Of a DNA stretch of 64,000 nucleotides, positions 1-9,062 are shown piece by piece. The notes below the pieces were generated by a model, which saw nothing but the letters and a program-made list of their open reading frames with translations, did no database searches and was not told the origin of the DNA. The stretch's first letter is position 1. Each line of letters opens with the position of its first letter. This stretch comes from Gillisella taibaishanensis. Lineage in GTDB: Bacteria; Pseudomonadota; Alphaproteobacteria; Rhizobiales; Rhizobiaceae. The stretch lies in assembly GCF_001938985.1 (NCBI RefSeq), contig NZ_MKIN01000020.1:62001-126000 (forward strand), given 5' to 3'. Made by a program: the position numbers and the translations under genes.

Positions 1-56
1 CGATAACCAGCGACGCTCCGCCGCCTGAGGTCATCAAAGTCATCCAGGGCCGATAG
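1..56 (+). CDS. C-terminal end of an upstream gene (partial)
   Basis: An open frame enters from the left edge and ends at a TAG at 54-56. The 17 visible residues end in PPPEVIKVIQGR. It stops five bases before the next ATG, which is typical operon spacing. The fragment is too short to assign a family. That it is coding at all is inferred from the open frame and the tight spacing. Confidence 0.4.
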   Translation, partial: ITSDAPPPEVIKVIQGR

Positions 57-60
57 GACC

Positions 61-411
61 ATGCATTTTGTAACGGGAAAACGCGGCATTCTTGCCGCCG
101 GACTGCTGCTGCTTGGCGGTTGTGACATGACGCCGGAAAAATTCGAGGCCACCCGTACCGCGCTCGAAGGCAGTCCAGGTCTGGTGCAGCACGTCATCAA
201 GACTTGCGAGGCCGACTATCGCTCCAATCCGTCCGAGCGCCATAGCGCCGATGCGATCATGCGGGCGGCGGGCGTCCAGCTTTCGCCAGAGGTCTTATGC
301 ACCCGCGTCATCGCCAGGATCGCCAAAGGCAAACTGACCGTGCATGATTATAACAGTGGCGGTCGTGGCCAAGCCACTCCCGCCATGATCGCGGTTGTCC
401 GCGGGCGATGA
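61..411 (+). CDS. small putative lipoprotein, unknown function
   Basis: The product is 116 residues. Its N-terminus is charged (KR), then hydrophobic, then has a lipobox-like LLLGGC with Cys21, so it is probably exported and lipid-anchored by signal peptidase II. The mature part has two more cysteines (about residues 49 and 80) that could pair in the periplasm. I recognise no domain. It follows the preceding frame by a few bases and probably shares its transcript. It is convergent with the LysR gene, with only four bases between the stops and no hairpin separating them. Confidence 0.65.
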   Translation: MHFVTGKRGILAAGLLLLGGCDMTPEKFEATRTALEGSPGLVQHVIKTCEADYRSNPSERHSADAIMRAAGVQLSPEVLCTRVIARIAKGKLTVHDYNSGGRGQATPAMIAVVRGR

Positions 412-415
412 TGCA

Positions 416-1306
416 TCAACTGCGGTACCGGAAAAAGTCTACGAAAGCCCGTAGCGCCGGGCGCATCTGCCGGCGGGTCGGATAGTAGATATGGAAGCCG
501 TCGAAGGGTGGGCACCAGTCTTCAAGTACGCGCACCAGCCGGCCTTCTGCCACATCCTGCTCCACCCTTTGATCGAAGACGAAGGCGAGACCAGCGCCGC
601 CGAGTGCGGCCAGTCGGATCAACCTCTGGTCGGCAAGCGTCAGGATACCAGGCACGTCGACCACGACGGCTTGTCCGTCCCGCTCCAACTCCCATCGATA
701 GATCCGACCGCTGGAAAACCGACGGCGGATACAGCGGTGCTGCATCAGGTCATGAGGATGGTACGGCGGTGGATAGCGCTCGAAATACTGTGGTGCGCCG
801 ACGATGGTGCCACGAATGGGTGCGCTCGCGCGGACCGCCACCATGTCGGCTTCCAGATGCTCACCCAGCCGCAGGCCCGCGTGAAATCCCTTCTCGACGA
901 TATCCTCGAACAGATCATTGGTGATCAGTTCGAGCCGGATATCGGGATAAAGTGCGAGAAACGCGCCAAGCTTCGGTACGATCAGGTCTTCGGCGGCAAG
1001 ATGCGGCAGGGTGATCCGCAAGGGACCGGCCGGATGCGTTTTGTTTTCCGTCAGCGTGTCCAGTGCCATGCCGATATCGGCCAGCGCTGGCGCCAGCTTT
1101 TCCAGCAATTGCCGTCCTTCCTGCGTTGGCGCGACGCTGCGGGTGGTGCGGGCGAGTAGGCGCACGCCAAGGCTTGCCTCAAGCGCCGAGACCGCATGGC
1201 TGACGGCCGACGGAGCAATACCCCGTTCTTCCGCGGCCTTACGAAAGCTGGCGGTCTCGGCGACGGTGGCAAGCACCGCCAGTTGCGACAATTGGATTCG
1301 ATTCAT
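416..1306 (-). CDS. LysR-family transcriptional regulator
   Basis: The product is 296 residues, the usual LysR length. Residues 1-60 form the winged helix-turn-helix with the signature stretch FRKAAEERGIAPSAVSHAVS, followed by the linker helix. The rest is the LysR substrate-binding domain. The frame is open for 138 more codons upstream, but MNRIQLSQLAVL at 1306 is the conserved family start and sits directly beside a palindrome. The gene is divergent from an aldo/keto reductase, the classic layout for a LysR protein controlling its neighbour. The effector is unknown. Confidence 0.9.
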   Translation of the reverse strand: MNRIQLSQLAVLATVAETASFRKAAEERGIAPSAVSHAVSALEASLGVRLLARTTRSVAPTQEGRQLLEKLAPALADIGMALDTLTENKTHPAGPLRITLPHLAAEDLIVPKLGAFLALYPDIRLELITNDLFEDIVEKGFHAGLRLGEHLEADMVAVRASAPIRGTIVGAPQYFERYPPPYHPHDLMQHRCIRRRFSSGRIYRWELERDGQAVVVDVPGILTLADQRLIRLAALGGAGLAFVFDQRVEQDVAEGRLVRVLEDWCPPFDGFHIYYPTRRQMRPALRAFVDFFRYRS

Positions 1307-1325
1307 TGTTCTATTTGTTAGAACA
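1307..1325. promoter_or_regulatory. LysR-type operator (inverted repeat)
   Basis: TGTTCT and AGAACA form a perfect 6-bp inverted repeat separated by 7 bases, containing a T-N11-A core (1310 and 1322) typical of LysR sites. It abuts the lysR start codon and lies about 80 bases upstream of the aldo/keto reductase. It probably serves both autoregulation and control of the divergent gene. Confidence 0.65.
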
Positions 1326-1405
1326 GTCCTCGCGCAATTGCATGCATTATCTTCTGAGCACTGCGCTGTATCTTTGCTCAAGCCAATTCGATCTGGAGAT
1401 CCATC

Positions 1406-2407
<1,002 letters not shown>

Positions 2408-2432
2408 GCCGCGATCGCTGCAATGCAAGTAT

Positions 2433-2464
2433 GATTTCTCCCCGGCCTTCGCCGGGGAGAAATC
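2433..2464. terminator. bidirectional terminator hairpin
   Basis: A perfect 14-bp stem (GATTTCTCCCCGGC with its complement) closes a CTTC tetraloop between two convergent genes, the aldo/keto reductase and the DUF992 gene. There is no long T run on either side, so efficiency is uncertain. Confidence 0.75.
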
Positions 2465-2475
2465 AGCAATAAATA

Positions 2476-3033
2476 TTAGCCGCGATAGTGCTTGCCGTGC
2501 CGGATCGGCGGGCCGTTATCAAGCGACTTCGGCGTCGATGGCGGCATATAGGAAAGCTTCAACGAAGCAAGCGTTGCACCGAGATTGATGCCGAGCGTGC
2601 TTTCAAGCGCGATAGGCTGCAGCGCTACCGAACCTTCGAAACCGCCCATCAGCACATTGACCGCGCCGCCAAAGCCGACGGCCACATTTGCGCTGGTGCC
2701 GCCGTAGCTGCCCTGCAATGCGCCTTCGACGAGGTGACCGGGAGCGTAAACGGCCCAGGCCATCTTGCCGCCCTGGACATAGCCGAGGTCAACGCCGAAC
2801 TTGCTGAGCTTTCCCTGGTAATATTCGACAGGGGCCGAACTCGTCGGCTTGAATTCGCAGGTCAGGTCGCGGCTGGAGCCGACGACGGCGCTGATGCCGG
2901 GACTCATTTCGCAGGTGAGCATGCCAACCTGCACGGCAGCCTTGGCGCCCGTGGCGCCGAGCGGCAGGGCAATGGCAGCGGCGAGGGCTACGGCGGACAG
3001 CCGTGCGGCCTTCGATGGAGCGAGCAATGACAT
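2476..3033 (-). CDS. DUF992 family exported protein
   Basis: The product is 185 residues from the ATG at 3033, chosen because AAGGAG lies six bases upstream. Another ATG five codons earlier would place that ribosome site inside the gene. An N-terminal signal peptide ends near GATGAKA. The mature part contains CEMSPG, SSRDLTCEF and a glycine-rich region (GGTSANVAVGFGGAVNVL), matching the DUF992 family of alphaproteobacteria. The function is unknown. It is monocistronic and convergent with the reductase. Confidence 0.85.
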   Translation of the reverse strand: MSLLAPSKAARLSAVALAAAIALPLGATGAKAAVQVGMLTCEMSPGISAVVGSSRDLTCEFKPTSSAPVEYYQGKLSKFGVDLGYVQGGKMAWAVYAPGHLVEGALQGSYGGTSANVAVGFGGAVNVLMGGFEGSVALQPIALESTLGINLGATLASLKLSYMPPSTPKSLDNGPPIRHGKHYRG

Positions 3034-3197
3034 GGTGTTCTCCTTCATGGATAATTGCTGATCGAGCCTAAGGTTACAATTTAGGCGAGATCGTGCCTTT
3101 CTTAGAATTCATGCCGTAAAATTTTGTTCCACCCCTGGCATTCGTCAAGACTGTCAAGCCTTTGTGAGCAAAGCGAGATCAAGCCGGTGATCTTGTC

Positions 3198-3815
3198 TCA
3201 AAACAGGTCGCCGATTTGCTGCCTCAGCCGCTGCGCAATTGGTGCTGCAAGGAAGCGCGCCCGCTGCTGCGGATCGATTGATTTAAACGATACGCCCAAG
3301 AGCTCGGCCAGCATCAGCCGGTCGCTTGCGGCAAGGCGGTGTTCAACCCTCAACCCCGTCTCGACAAGACCGCCCTGCAAGACCCGGCAATAGCCGCCCG
3401 GCCTTTTGGCCTTGGTGTAACGTTTGGCAAAAAACCTATCTTCCATGCGGGCATTGAAGGTTGAGCAAGGAGTGCGGGGCGCCGTGACTTCGAGCAGGAC
3501 CTCGCCCAGCATCAACCGGTCGCCAACGGCGAGGTCGCGGTTATCAAGTCCGTCAATCACAATGTTTTCGCCAAACAATCCAGGCGGAATTGGCCGGCCC
3601 AACTCTTCCTCCCACCATCGCAGGGTGAGGGCTCCTTCAAGATAGATCGCTTGGTCAGGGCCGCCATGATATTTGCGGTTGAGAATAGCATCGCCGACCA
3701 AGCCCTCGGCATCCACCATGACAGGGCCAGATAGCGGTTCCTTGACAATTCCGGTCTTGGTGTTGCTGCCATCAAGTCTCTGCGGTTGGCCGCGACAGAC
3801 GCTCAGGATTTTCAT
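3198..3815 (-). CDS. MOSC domain protein (YiiM-like)
   Basis: The product is 205 residues from the ATG at 3815, which has AAGGAG eight bases upstream; the open frame extends 21 codons further without a better site. It carries the MOSC beta-barrel with the family cysteine (Cys117 in APRTPCSTF), a GENI motif near residue 82 and RKYHGGPDQAIYL near residue 47. MOSC proteins bind molybdenum cofactor or transfer its sulfur. The YiiM subgroup reduces N-hydroxylated bases with MoCo. The exact substrate here is not known. Confidence 0.88.
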   Translation of the reverse strand: MKILSVCRGQPQRLDGSNTKTGIVKEPLSGPVMVDAEGLVGDAILNRKYHGGPDQAIYLEGALTLRWWEEELGRPIPPGLFGENIVIDGLDNRDLAVGDRLMLGEVLLEVTAPRTPCSTFNARMEDRFFAKRYTKAKRPGGYCRVLQGGLVETGLRVEHRLAASDRLMLAELLGVSFKSIDPQQRARFLAAPIAQRLRQQIGDLF

Positions 3816-3886
3816 GCGGATCATCTCCTTGCGGAATTCCATTTCACACGAACAAGGGTTACTTCTTTTTTGACGCACCGGGTTAA

Positions 3887-3923
3887 CGAAAAACCGGATT
3901 CCACTTTTTCGCCCGATGCTCTA
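3887..3923 (+). repeat. rhizobial intergenic repeat, copy A
   Basis: This 37-base element has the core AAAACCGGATTCCACTTTTTC and ends GATGCTCTA. It lies just upstream of recR. An inverted relative lies just downstream of recR (4549-4589) and a third at 6060-6097. A more distant relative is tandemly repeated at 58337-58480. Confidence 0.6.
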
Positions 3924-3933
3924 AGAACACGCC

Positions 3934-4539
3934 ATGGCAAAGCGAGTCACCGGCCCCGAAATCGAAAAATTGATCCAGCTCCTGGCGAAAGTACCGGGAT
4001 TGGGACCGCGCTCGGCACGCCGGGCGGCGCTACACCTGATCAAGAAGCGTGAGCAATTGATGGGGCCGCTGGCGACGGCCATGGGCGATGCCCATGCCAA
4101 GGTAAAAATCTGCTCCTGCTGCGGCAATGTCGACACCATCGATCCCTGCACGGTCTGCACGGATGTCAGGCGCGACCAGTCGATGATCATCGTCGTCGAA
4201 GACGTGTCGGACCTATGGGCCCTTGAACGCGCCGGCGCGATGAATGCCGCCTATCACGTGCTCGGCGGCACGCTGTCGCCGCTAGACGGCGTCGGACCCG
4301 ATGATCTCAACATCAAGGGGCTGATCGACCGCGTGGCCGTTGGCGGCGTGCGTGAAATCATCATCGCGGTCAATGCCACCGTTGAGGGCCAGACCACCGC
4401 TCATTACATAACCGATCATCTGGCCGGTCTTGACGTCAAGATCACCCGCCTTGCCCATGGGGTGCCTGTTGGCGGCGAGCTTGACTATCTTGACGAAGGC
4501 ACTCTGTCGGCGGCACTGCGCGCCCGCACAGTGATCTGA
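3934..4539 (+). CDS. recR: recombination protein RecR
   Basis: The 201-residue product has the canonical RecR layout: an N-terminal helix-hairpin-helix ([15 protein letters not shown]), a C4 zinc finger (Cys60, Cys63, Cys72, Cys75), a Toprim domain starting at [14 protein letters not shown], and a C-terminal Walker-B-like segment. RecR works with RecO, and in some settings RecF, to load RecA on gapped DNA. In many bacteria recR follows dnaX and ybaB; here a MOSC gene on the other strand precedes it. The ATG at 3934 gives the conserved [11 protein letters not shown] start. Confidence 0.97.
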   Translation: MAKRVTGPEIEKLIQLLAKVPGLGPRSARRAALHLIKKREQLMGPLATAMGDAHAKVKICSCCGNVDTIDPCTVCTDVRRDQSMIIVVEDVSDLWALERAGAMNAAYHVLGGTLSPLDGVGPDDLNIKGLIDRVAVGGVREIIIAVNATVEGQTTAHYITDHLAGLDVKITRLAHGVPVGGELDYLDEGTLSAALRARTVI

Positions 4540-4548
4540 GCCGCGATT

Positions 4549-4589
4549 TAGAGCATCGCCCGGAAAGTGGGAACCGGTTTTCGGGTGAC
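4549..4589 (-). repeat. rhizobial intergenic repeat, copy B (inverted)
   Basis: Read on the minus strand, the element runs CCCGAAAACCGGTTCCCACT and ends GCGATGCTCTA, matching copy A upstream of recR. The two copies therefore bracket recR in opposite orientation. Confidence 0.6.
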
Positions 4590-4694
4590 GACACCAACGC
4601 AAGAATAAAACTCTAGAGTTCGTGCCGACTTCAATATTCGAAACGATGTTTTTAGAGGCGCTCAATCTAAGATTGTTGCTCAATGGGAGACCAC

Positions 4695-5960
4695 ATGGCC
4701 CTTTTTGATGGTATGCAGCCTTATCGCACTCTGCTTGCAGCCGTGGCCGCCGTGCTCCTGAGCCTCGCTCCGGCCCGGGCCGAGCCAACCAAGGCGGATG
4801 TCGAAAGTCAGTTCCAGACCTGGGTCAATCGGACCCTCTGGCCGGAAGCGAAAAAGGCCGGCATTTCCCAAGCCACTTTTACCGCGACCATGAAGACGGC
4901 CAAGCTCAATTGGACGCTGCCGGATCTGGCGCCACCAGGCTTTCCTCCGCCAAAGCAGCGTCCGCAGAGCCAGGCGGAATTTTCCTCGCCCGGTCCCTAT
5001 TTTCGCGAGGCGCGAATGCAGGCGCTGGCAGCCAGCGGTCGGGCGCTTGCCGAGCAATATGCCTCGACATTGAAAAAGATCGAGGCGAAATATGGCGTTC
5101 CCGGGCCGATCCTGCTGGCGCTCTGGGGCCGTGAAACCGGCTACGGCAAGGCGAAACTGCCCTACGAGGCGATCGATGTGCTGGCCACCAGCGCCTTCAT
5201 GTCGACACGACAAGACCTGTTCACCCGCGAGTTGATCGATGCGTTGCGCATCATCGACGGCAAGGATGTCACGCCAGATGTGATGACGAGTTCCAGTGCC
5301 GGCGCCCTTGGCCAGCCGCAGTTCATGCCGTCGAGCTTCCTGCAATATGCAGTGGATTTCGACGGTGACGGCCACCGCAATATCTGGACCTCTGTGCCTG
5401 ACAGCCTGGCGTCCATGGCCAATTTCCTGGTTCAGAAGGGATGGCAGCGCGGGCGCGACTGGGGCTTCGAAGTAACGATCCCATCAAGTGTTTCCTGTGC
5501 TCAGGAAGGACCTGATCTCGCCAAGCCGATGTCGGCCTGGGCTGCGACCGGCATTGCCCGCGTCGGCGGCAAGGCCTTTCCGAAACAGGATCTATCGGCG
5601 TCCACCATGATGTTGGTGCCCGCCGGCACGCATGGGCCGGAATTCCTGGTGACCCCGAACTTTTATGTGCTGAAGGAGTATAACAATTCCGATCTCTACG
5701 CCCTGTTCATCGGCAATCTCGCCGACCGGATCGCCTATGGCGCGCAAGGCTTTTCGGCGCCCTGGGGCGATGTTGGCCATATGCTGCGCTCCGATGTGCA
5801 GGCCATGCAGCAGGCGCTGATGAAGAAGAACTATGATGTCGGCAAACCAGACGGCCTCGCCGGCTTCAAAACCCGTAGGTCGCTGGGCGACTGGCAGGCA
5901 AAGAACGGGCTGAAGCCGACATGTTTTCCGGATGAGGATCTCAAGGCGAAATTGCGGTAG
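4695..5960 (+). CDS. lytic murein transglycosylase (MltB/SLT_2 type)
   Basis: The product is 421 residues. A signal peptide is cleaved near APARA (residue 29). The SLT_2-type catalytic domain follows, with the catalytic Glu147 in WGRETGYGK and the SSSAGALGQPQFMPSSF motif. A C-terminal peptidoglycan-binding-like repeat (about 360-415) has the DVQAMQQAL signature. It cleaves the MurNAc-GlcNAc bond in the periplasm, leaving 1,6-anhydroMurNAc. I start at the ATG at 4695 because GGGAG lies just upstream; an in-frame ATG at 4683 would put that site inside the gene. No lipobox is seen, so the protein is probably soluble. Confidence 0.93.
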   Translation: MALFDGMQPYRTLLAAVAAVLLSLAPARAEPTKADVESQFQTWVNRTLWPEAKKAGISQATFTATMKTAKLNWTLPDLAPPGFPPPKQRPQSQAEFSSPGPYFREARMQALAASGRALAEQYASTLKKIEAKYGVPGPILLALWGRETGYGKAKLPYEAIDVLATSAFMSTRQDLFTRELIDALRIIDGKDVTPDVMTSSSAGALGQPQFMPSSFLQYAVDFDGDGHRNIWTSVPDSLASMANFLVQKGWQRGRDWGFEVTIPSSVSCAQEGPDLAKPMSAWAATGIARVGGKAFPKQDLSASTMMLVPAGTHGPEFLVTPNFYVLKEYNNSDLYALFIGNLADRIAYGAQGFSAPWGDVGHMLRSDVQAMQQALMKKNYDVGKPDGLAGFKTRRSLGDWQAKNGLKPTCFPDEDLKAKLR

Positions 5961-6059
5961 AGAAAATGGGAAGCCAGAGATGCTCGAAGCTCTCTAGAGT
6001 CAGTCAGGTTCAGATCGAACGATGCAGCCTTTCGATTCTTTTGTGTTCGTTTGTCTTTT

Positions 6060-6097
6060 CGGGAAAACCGGGTTCCACTTTTCCCCGACAAACTCTA
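6060..6097 (+). repeat. rhizobial intergenic repeat, copy C
   Basis: The core GGGAAAACCGGGTTCCACTT, ending AACTCTA, resembles copies A and B near recR. It lies between the transglycosylase and the glycosyltransferase gene. Confidence 0.55.
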
Positions 6098-6129
6098 GCG
6101 TATTGACCCAATTCAGTGAGGCCACCCCC

Positions 6130-6150
6130 ATGTCAGCGGCGCGTTCATGA
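6130..6150 (+). other. possible six-codon upstream ORF overlapping the next start
   Basis: An ATG at 6130, with GAGG seven bases upstream, opens a frame of six codons (MSAARS). Its TGA overlaps the ATG of the glycosyltransferase gene as ATGA at 6147-6150. The larger gene has no good ribosome site of its own, so the short frame may feed ribosomes to it. Translation of this frame is inferred only from the layout. Confidence 0.35.
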
Positions 6151-7196
6151 ATTTCAAAATTCCGCAATTTCAGGTTGAATCTTGGCTACCACGTCTCGAA
6201 ATTGCGGCGGACGCGGAGACGGACGATACGTTCGAGGAGTTTTGTCGCTCACTTCCGACGGGATACACGAGTCCTGACATTACCTTTCGCAATGTTGGCG
6301 ATTCCTACATCCTCGGTTGGTGCGCAGCGATCAGGTCGGGCCCGCACGGCGATATTGAGGATACCTTGCATGGCATTCAGCCTCCACGGTTCGACGATAT
6401 CGTTCCCAAGGGATTCGAAGTTCAGCGGCTGGAAGGGATCGTGCCGCTGGTGATCGGTAATGGCTGGTACAAAAACTATTATCATTGGATGCTTCAGGCG
6501 CTTTCTACGCTTCTTCTATTTCGCAAGCATAGCGGGGATCTCGATGTAACGATCGCGACCCCGAGCCTCAACGGCTGGAGGCAGCAAACCCTTGCTCTTA
6601 TCGAGTTCGACGGGCGGGTGATCGAAATGGACTACAAGGATGTTCTCGATGTCGGCGACTGCATCACCAGCAATCTGACTGGCGGCACCTTCGCCCACTT
6701 GCCCCATCCGGCCATGCTGGCCGAGTTCGAAGCGGTTGCTGCAGGACTGGAAGATCAGCAGCAAAGCGGCCGCAAGATCTATGTCTCCCGGCTGGATGCC
6801 GGCGATGTCAGGCGAGTCGTGAACGAGGACGCCGTCTGCGAGTTCCTGGCAAGCTGTGGATTCGAGATCATCACCCCGGCCGAGCTCTCCGTAGAGGACC
6901 AGGCGCTCGCCTTTCGCGATGCCGACATTATCGTTGCGCCGCACGGAGCAGGTCTTGCCAATCTCGTCTTTTGCCCCTCAGGCACAGGAACCAGAATGAT
7001 CGAACTGTTTCAGGCCAGCTGCCTGAACACCTGCTACGCGAAAATCTGCCAGGCAAAAGGCATGAACTATACCGCCATCGTCAATCCCGACCGCGTTGGC
7101 CTAGAGCCGGACGGGACACTCAAGGACGTCAGGACCCAAAACGATATGTGGCAGATCGTCGATATTGGCCTGCTTGAAAAGGTACTCTCCGCGTAA
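6147..7196 (+). CDS. glycosyltransferase family 61 protein
   Basis: The 349-residue product has the DUF563/GT61 signatures: NYYHWMLQALSTLLLF in the middle, KIYVSRLD near residue 212, and the C-terminal VAPHGAGLANLVFCPSG block. The family transfers sugars, xylose in characterised eukaryotic members. Bacterial members are usually tied to surface polysaccharide synthesis. No signal peptide or membrane helix is evident, so it is probably cytoplasmic. No other polysaccharide gene adjoins it except the acyltransferase/esterase pair about 2 kb away. The acceptor is unknown. Confidence 0.87.
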   Translation: MNFKIPQFQVESWLPRLEIAADAETDDTFEEFCRSLPTGYTSPDITFRNVGDSYILGWCAAIRSGPHGDIEDTLHGIQPPRFDDIVPKGFEVQRLEGIVPLVIGNGWYKNYYHWMLQALSTLLLFRKHSGDLDVTIATPSLNGWRQQTLALIEFDGRVIEMDYKDVLDVGDCITSNLTGGTFAHLPHPAMLAEFEAVAAGLEDQQQSGRKIYVSRLDAGDVRRVVNEDAVCEFLASCGFEIITPAELSVEDQALAFRDADIIVAPHGAGLANLVFCPSGTGTRMIELFQASCLNTCYAKICQAKGMNYTAIVNPDRVGLEPDGTLKDVRTQNDMWQIVDIGLLEKVLSA

Positions 7197-7210
7197 CCTT
7201 ATTTATCGGA

Positions 7211-8839
7211 TCAGTGATGATCGATATGCGGCTTATGAAAAACGTCATCCGCCGGCGGGATGGTCTGGCGTTCGATCATCCGGTGGACGCGCGGCGGGTT
7301 GATGCCTTTATGCAGGTCTCCCAGCCGGTCGGTGATCTCGGCGTCGGCCTTGGTGCGGCGGTGGTTGTGGCGGACGTAATCGACCCAAGTCGGGGTGTGG
7401 TAGGTCTCGGTCCAGATATCGGGGTTCTCGAGATCGCGCATCAGCGCCCAGTTCTGTGCCCCGTCTCTGAGGCGAATACGACGGCGCTCGACCATGACCT
7501 TCAAGAATTCCGGCACATCCTTGTCGTCGATCTCAAAGTCGATCTGCACGACGATCGGGCCGCTGCGTGGGCGGATGTCGAGGCGCAGCGGCGGCTCGTT
7601 GAAGCGGTTGAGCGGGTTGAGGTCGAGGGCCGCGAAGGCAGGCATCGGTAGCGCAAGGCCGATGCCGACGCCGAGCGCCATCAGCACGGCGGCGGCGACA
7701 AGCGCCTGCTCGGAGGAGCCCGATTCAGCCAGAAGGCCCCAGATCCATGCGCCGCCGGCCATGCCTCCGAAGGTCGCTGTCTGGTAAAGCGAAAGCGCGC
7801 GGCCGACGACCCAGCGTGGCGTCGATAATTGCACCACGGTGTTGAACAGCGAGAGCGATAGAACCCAGCATGCGCCGGCGAGAACCAGGGCAGGCGCGGT
7901 GATAAAGAAGGAGTGGCTGATGCCGGTCAGCGCCAAGGCCAGTGCAAAGCCGGCGAAGGAACAGCTTACGATCTGTTCGCTGCTAAGCTTTTCCCGGATC
8001 CTTGCATTGGATATCGCCCCGCCGATAGCGCCGATGCCGAAGGCCCCGAGCAATCCGCCAAAGGCCAGCGGCCCACCGGCAAGATTGTCCTTCACGACAA
8101 GTGGCAGCAGCGAGAGGATCGCAGTGGCACAGAAGCCAAAGAAGAAGCCGCGAAAAAGCACTTTCATCAGATTTGGCGACATCGCCATATAGCGCAAGCC
8201 GGCTGCAATCGCGTGGCCGAGATTCTCTCTTGGAAGCGTCGCCTTTGGGTAGACCGGCTTCCAGCGAAACAGCGCATAGATCATCGAGAGATAGCTGACG
8301 GCATTGATCGCAAATGCAGTCGCGGCCCCTGCCAGCGCCACGATCAGGCCACCGATGGCCGGGCCAACGCTGCGGGTGATGTTGAACCCCATGCTGTTGA
8401 GCGACACGGCTGAGGGCAGGTCTTCACGGCCGACGATATCACCGACCGAAGCCTGCCAGGATGGGCTGTTGAGGGCGGTGCCGCAGCCGATCAGGAAGGT
8501 GAAGGCCAAAAGCGACCATGGGGTGAGCAGGCCGAACCAGGTAAAGACCGAGAGCAGCGCCGAGACGATCAGCAGAAAGGCCTGGGCAAACAGCATGACC
8601 CGCCGCCGGTCGAATCCATCAGCAATGGCGCCCGCCACAAGCGAAAACAGCATAATCGGCGCCGTGTTGGAGGCCTGTACCAGAGCCACCATGCTTTCCG
8701 ACTTCGAGATCGAGGTCATCATCCAGGCCGCACCAACGTCCTGAATCAGCCCGCCGAAATTCGAGGTAATGCTGGCAAGCCAGATCGTTAGGAAGACCTT
8801 ATTCTTGAACGGCGCCAAAGATGATTGTCTGTCCGGCAC
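7211..8839 (-). CDS. MFS transporter, MFS_3 (EntS-like) with C-terminal domain
   Basis: The 542-residue product starts at GTG with GGCGG upstream; no ATG is suitable. Residues 1-400 form about twelve membrane helices of the MFS_3 (transmembrane secretion effector) family, with the motif IADGFDRRRVMLFAQ between helices 2 and 3. Residues about 410-542 form a soluble tail, common in this subfamily, with WALMRDLENPDIWTETYHT and a His-rich end. Related proteins export siderophores or drugs. It is convergent with the GT61 gene. Confidence 0.88.
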   Translation of the reverse strand: MPDRQSSLAPFKNKVFLTIWLASITSNFGGLIQDVGAAWMMTSISKSESMVALVQASNTAPIMLFSLVAGAIADGFDRRRVMLFAQAFLLIVSALLSVFTWFGLLTPWSLLAFTFLIGCGTALNSPSWQASVGDIVGREDLPSAVSLNSMGFNITRSVGPAIGGLIVALAGAATAFAINAVSYLSMIYALFRWKPVYPKATLPRENLGHAIAAGLRYMAMSPNLMKVLFRGFFFGFCATAILSLLPLVVKDNLAGGPLAFGGLLGAFGIGAIGGAISNARIREKLSSEQIVSCSFAGFALALALTGISHSFFITAPALVLAGACWVLSLSLFNTVVQLSTPRWVVGRALSLYQTATFGGMAGGAWIWGLLAESGSSEQALVAAAVLMALGVGIGLALPMPAFAALDLNPLNRFNEPPLRLDIRPRSGPIVVQIDFEIDDKDVPEFLKVMVERRRIRLRDGAQNWALMRDLENPDIWTETYHTPTWVDYVRHNHRRTKADAEITDRLGDLHKGINPPRVHRMIERQTIPPADDVFHKPHIDHH

Positions 8840-9017
8840 TGGATTTCCGCCTGGTATCGGGATGTCTGTCGAAGCGAGGCACGGTTGCGCCTACCTGCAA
8901 AGCGATTCTCTAGCCGCTGGCAGCTGGGTGCCAGTACAGAGAATTTCTAATATGGTTCGACCCCTCCCAAAAGATAGAGGCAAAAATGTGCCGTCAACGG
9001 TATTGAAGCGCGGTTGT

Positions 9018-9045
9018 GATCGGCGCGCGACAAAGCACGCCGATC
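9018..9045. terminator. hairpin downstream of the acyltransferase gene
   Basis: GATCGGCG and CGCCGATC form a perfect 8-bp stem around a 12-base loop, 18 bases beyond the acyltransferase stop. It lacks a T run on the minus strand, so it is at best a weak terminator or an RNA-stabilising stem. Confidence 0.35.
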
Positions 9046-9062
9046 CTTGAAATCATAGCTGA

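Noticed and set aside
7214..7651. Plus-strand frame of 145 codons opposite the MFS gene
   Set aside because: It is antisense to the conserved C-terminal domain of the transporter and has no features of its own.
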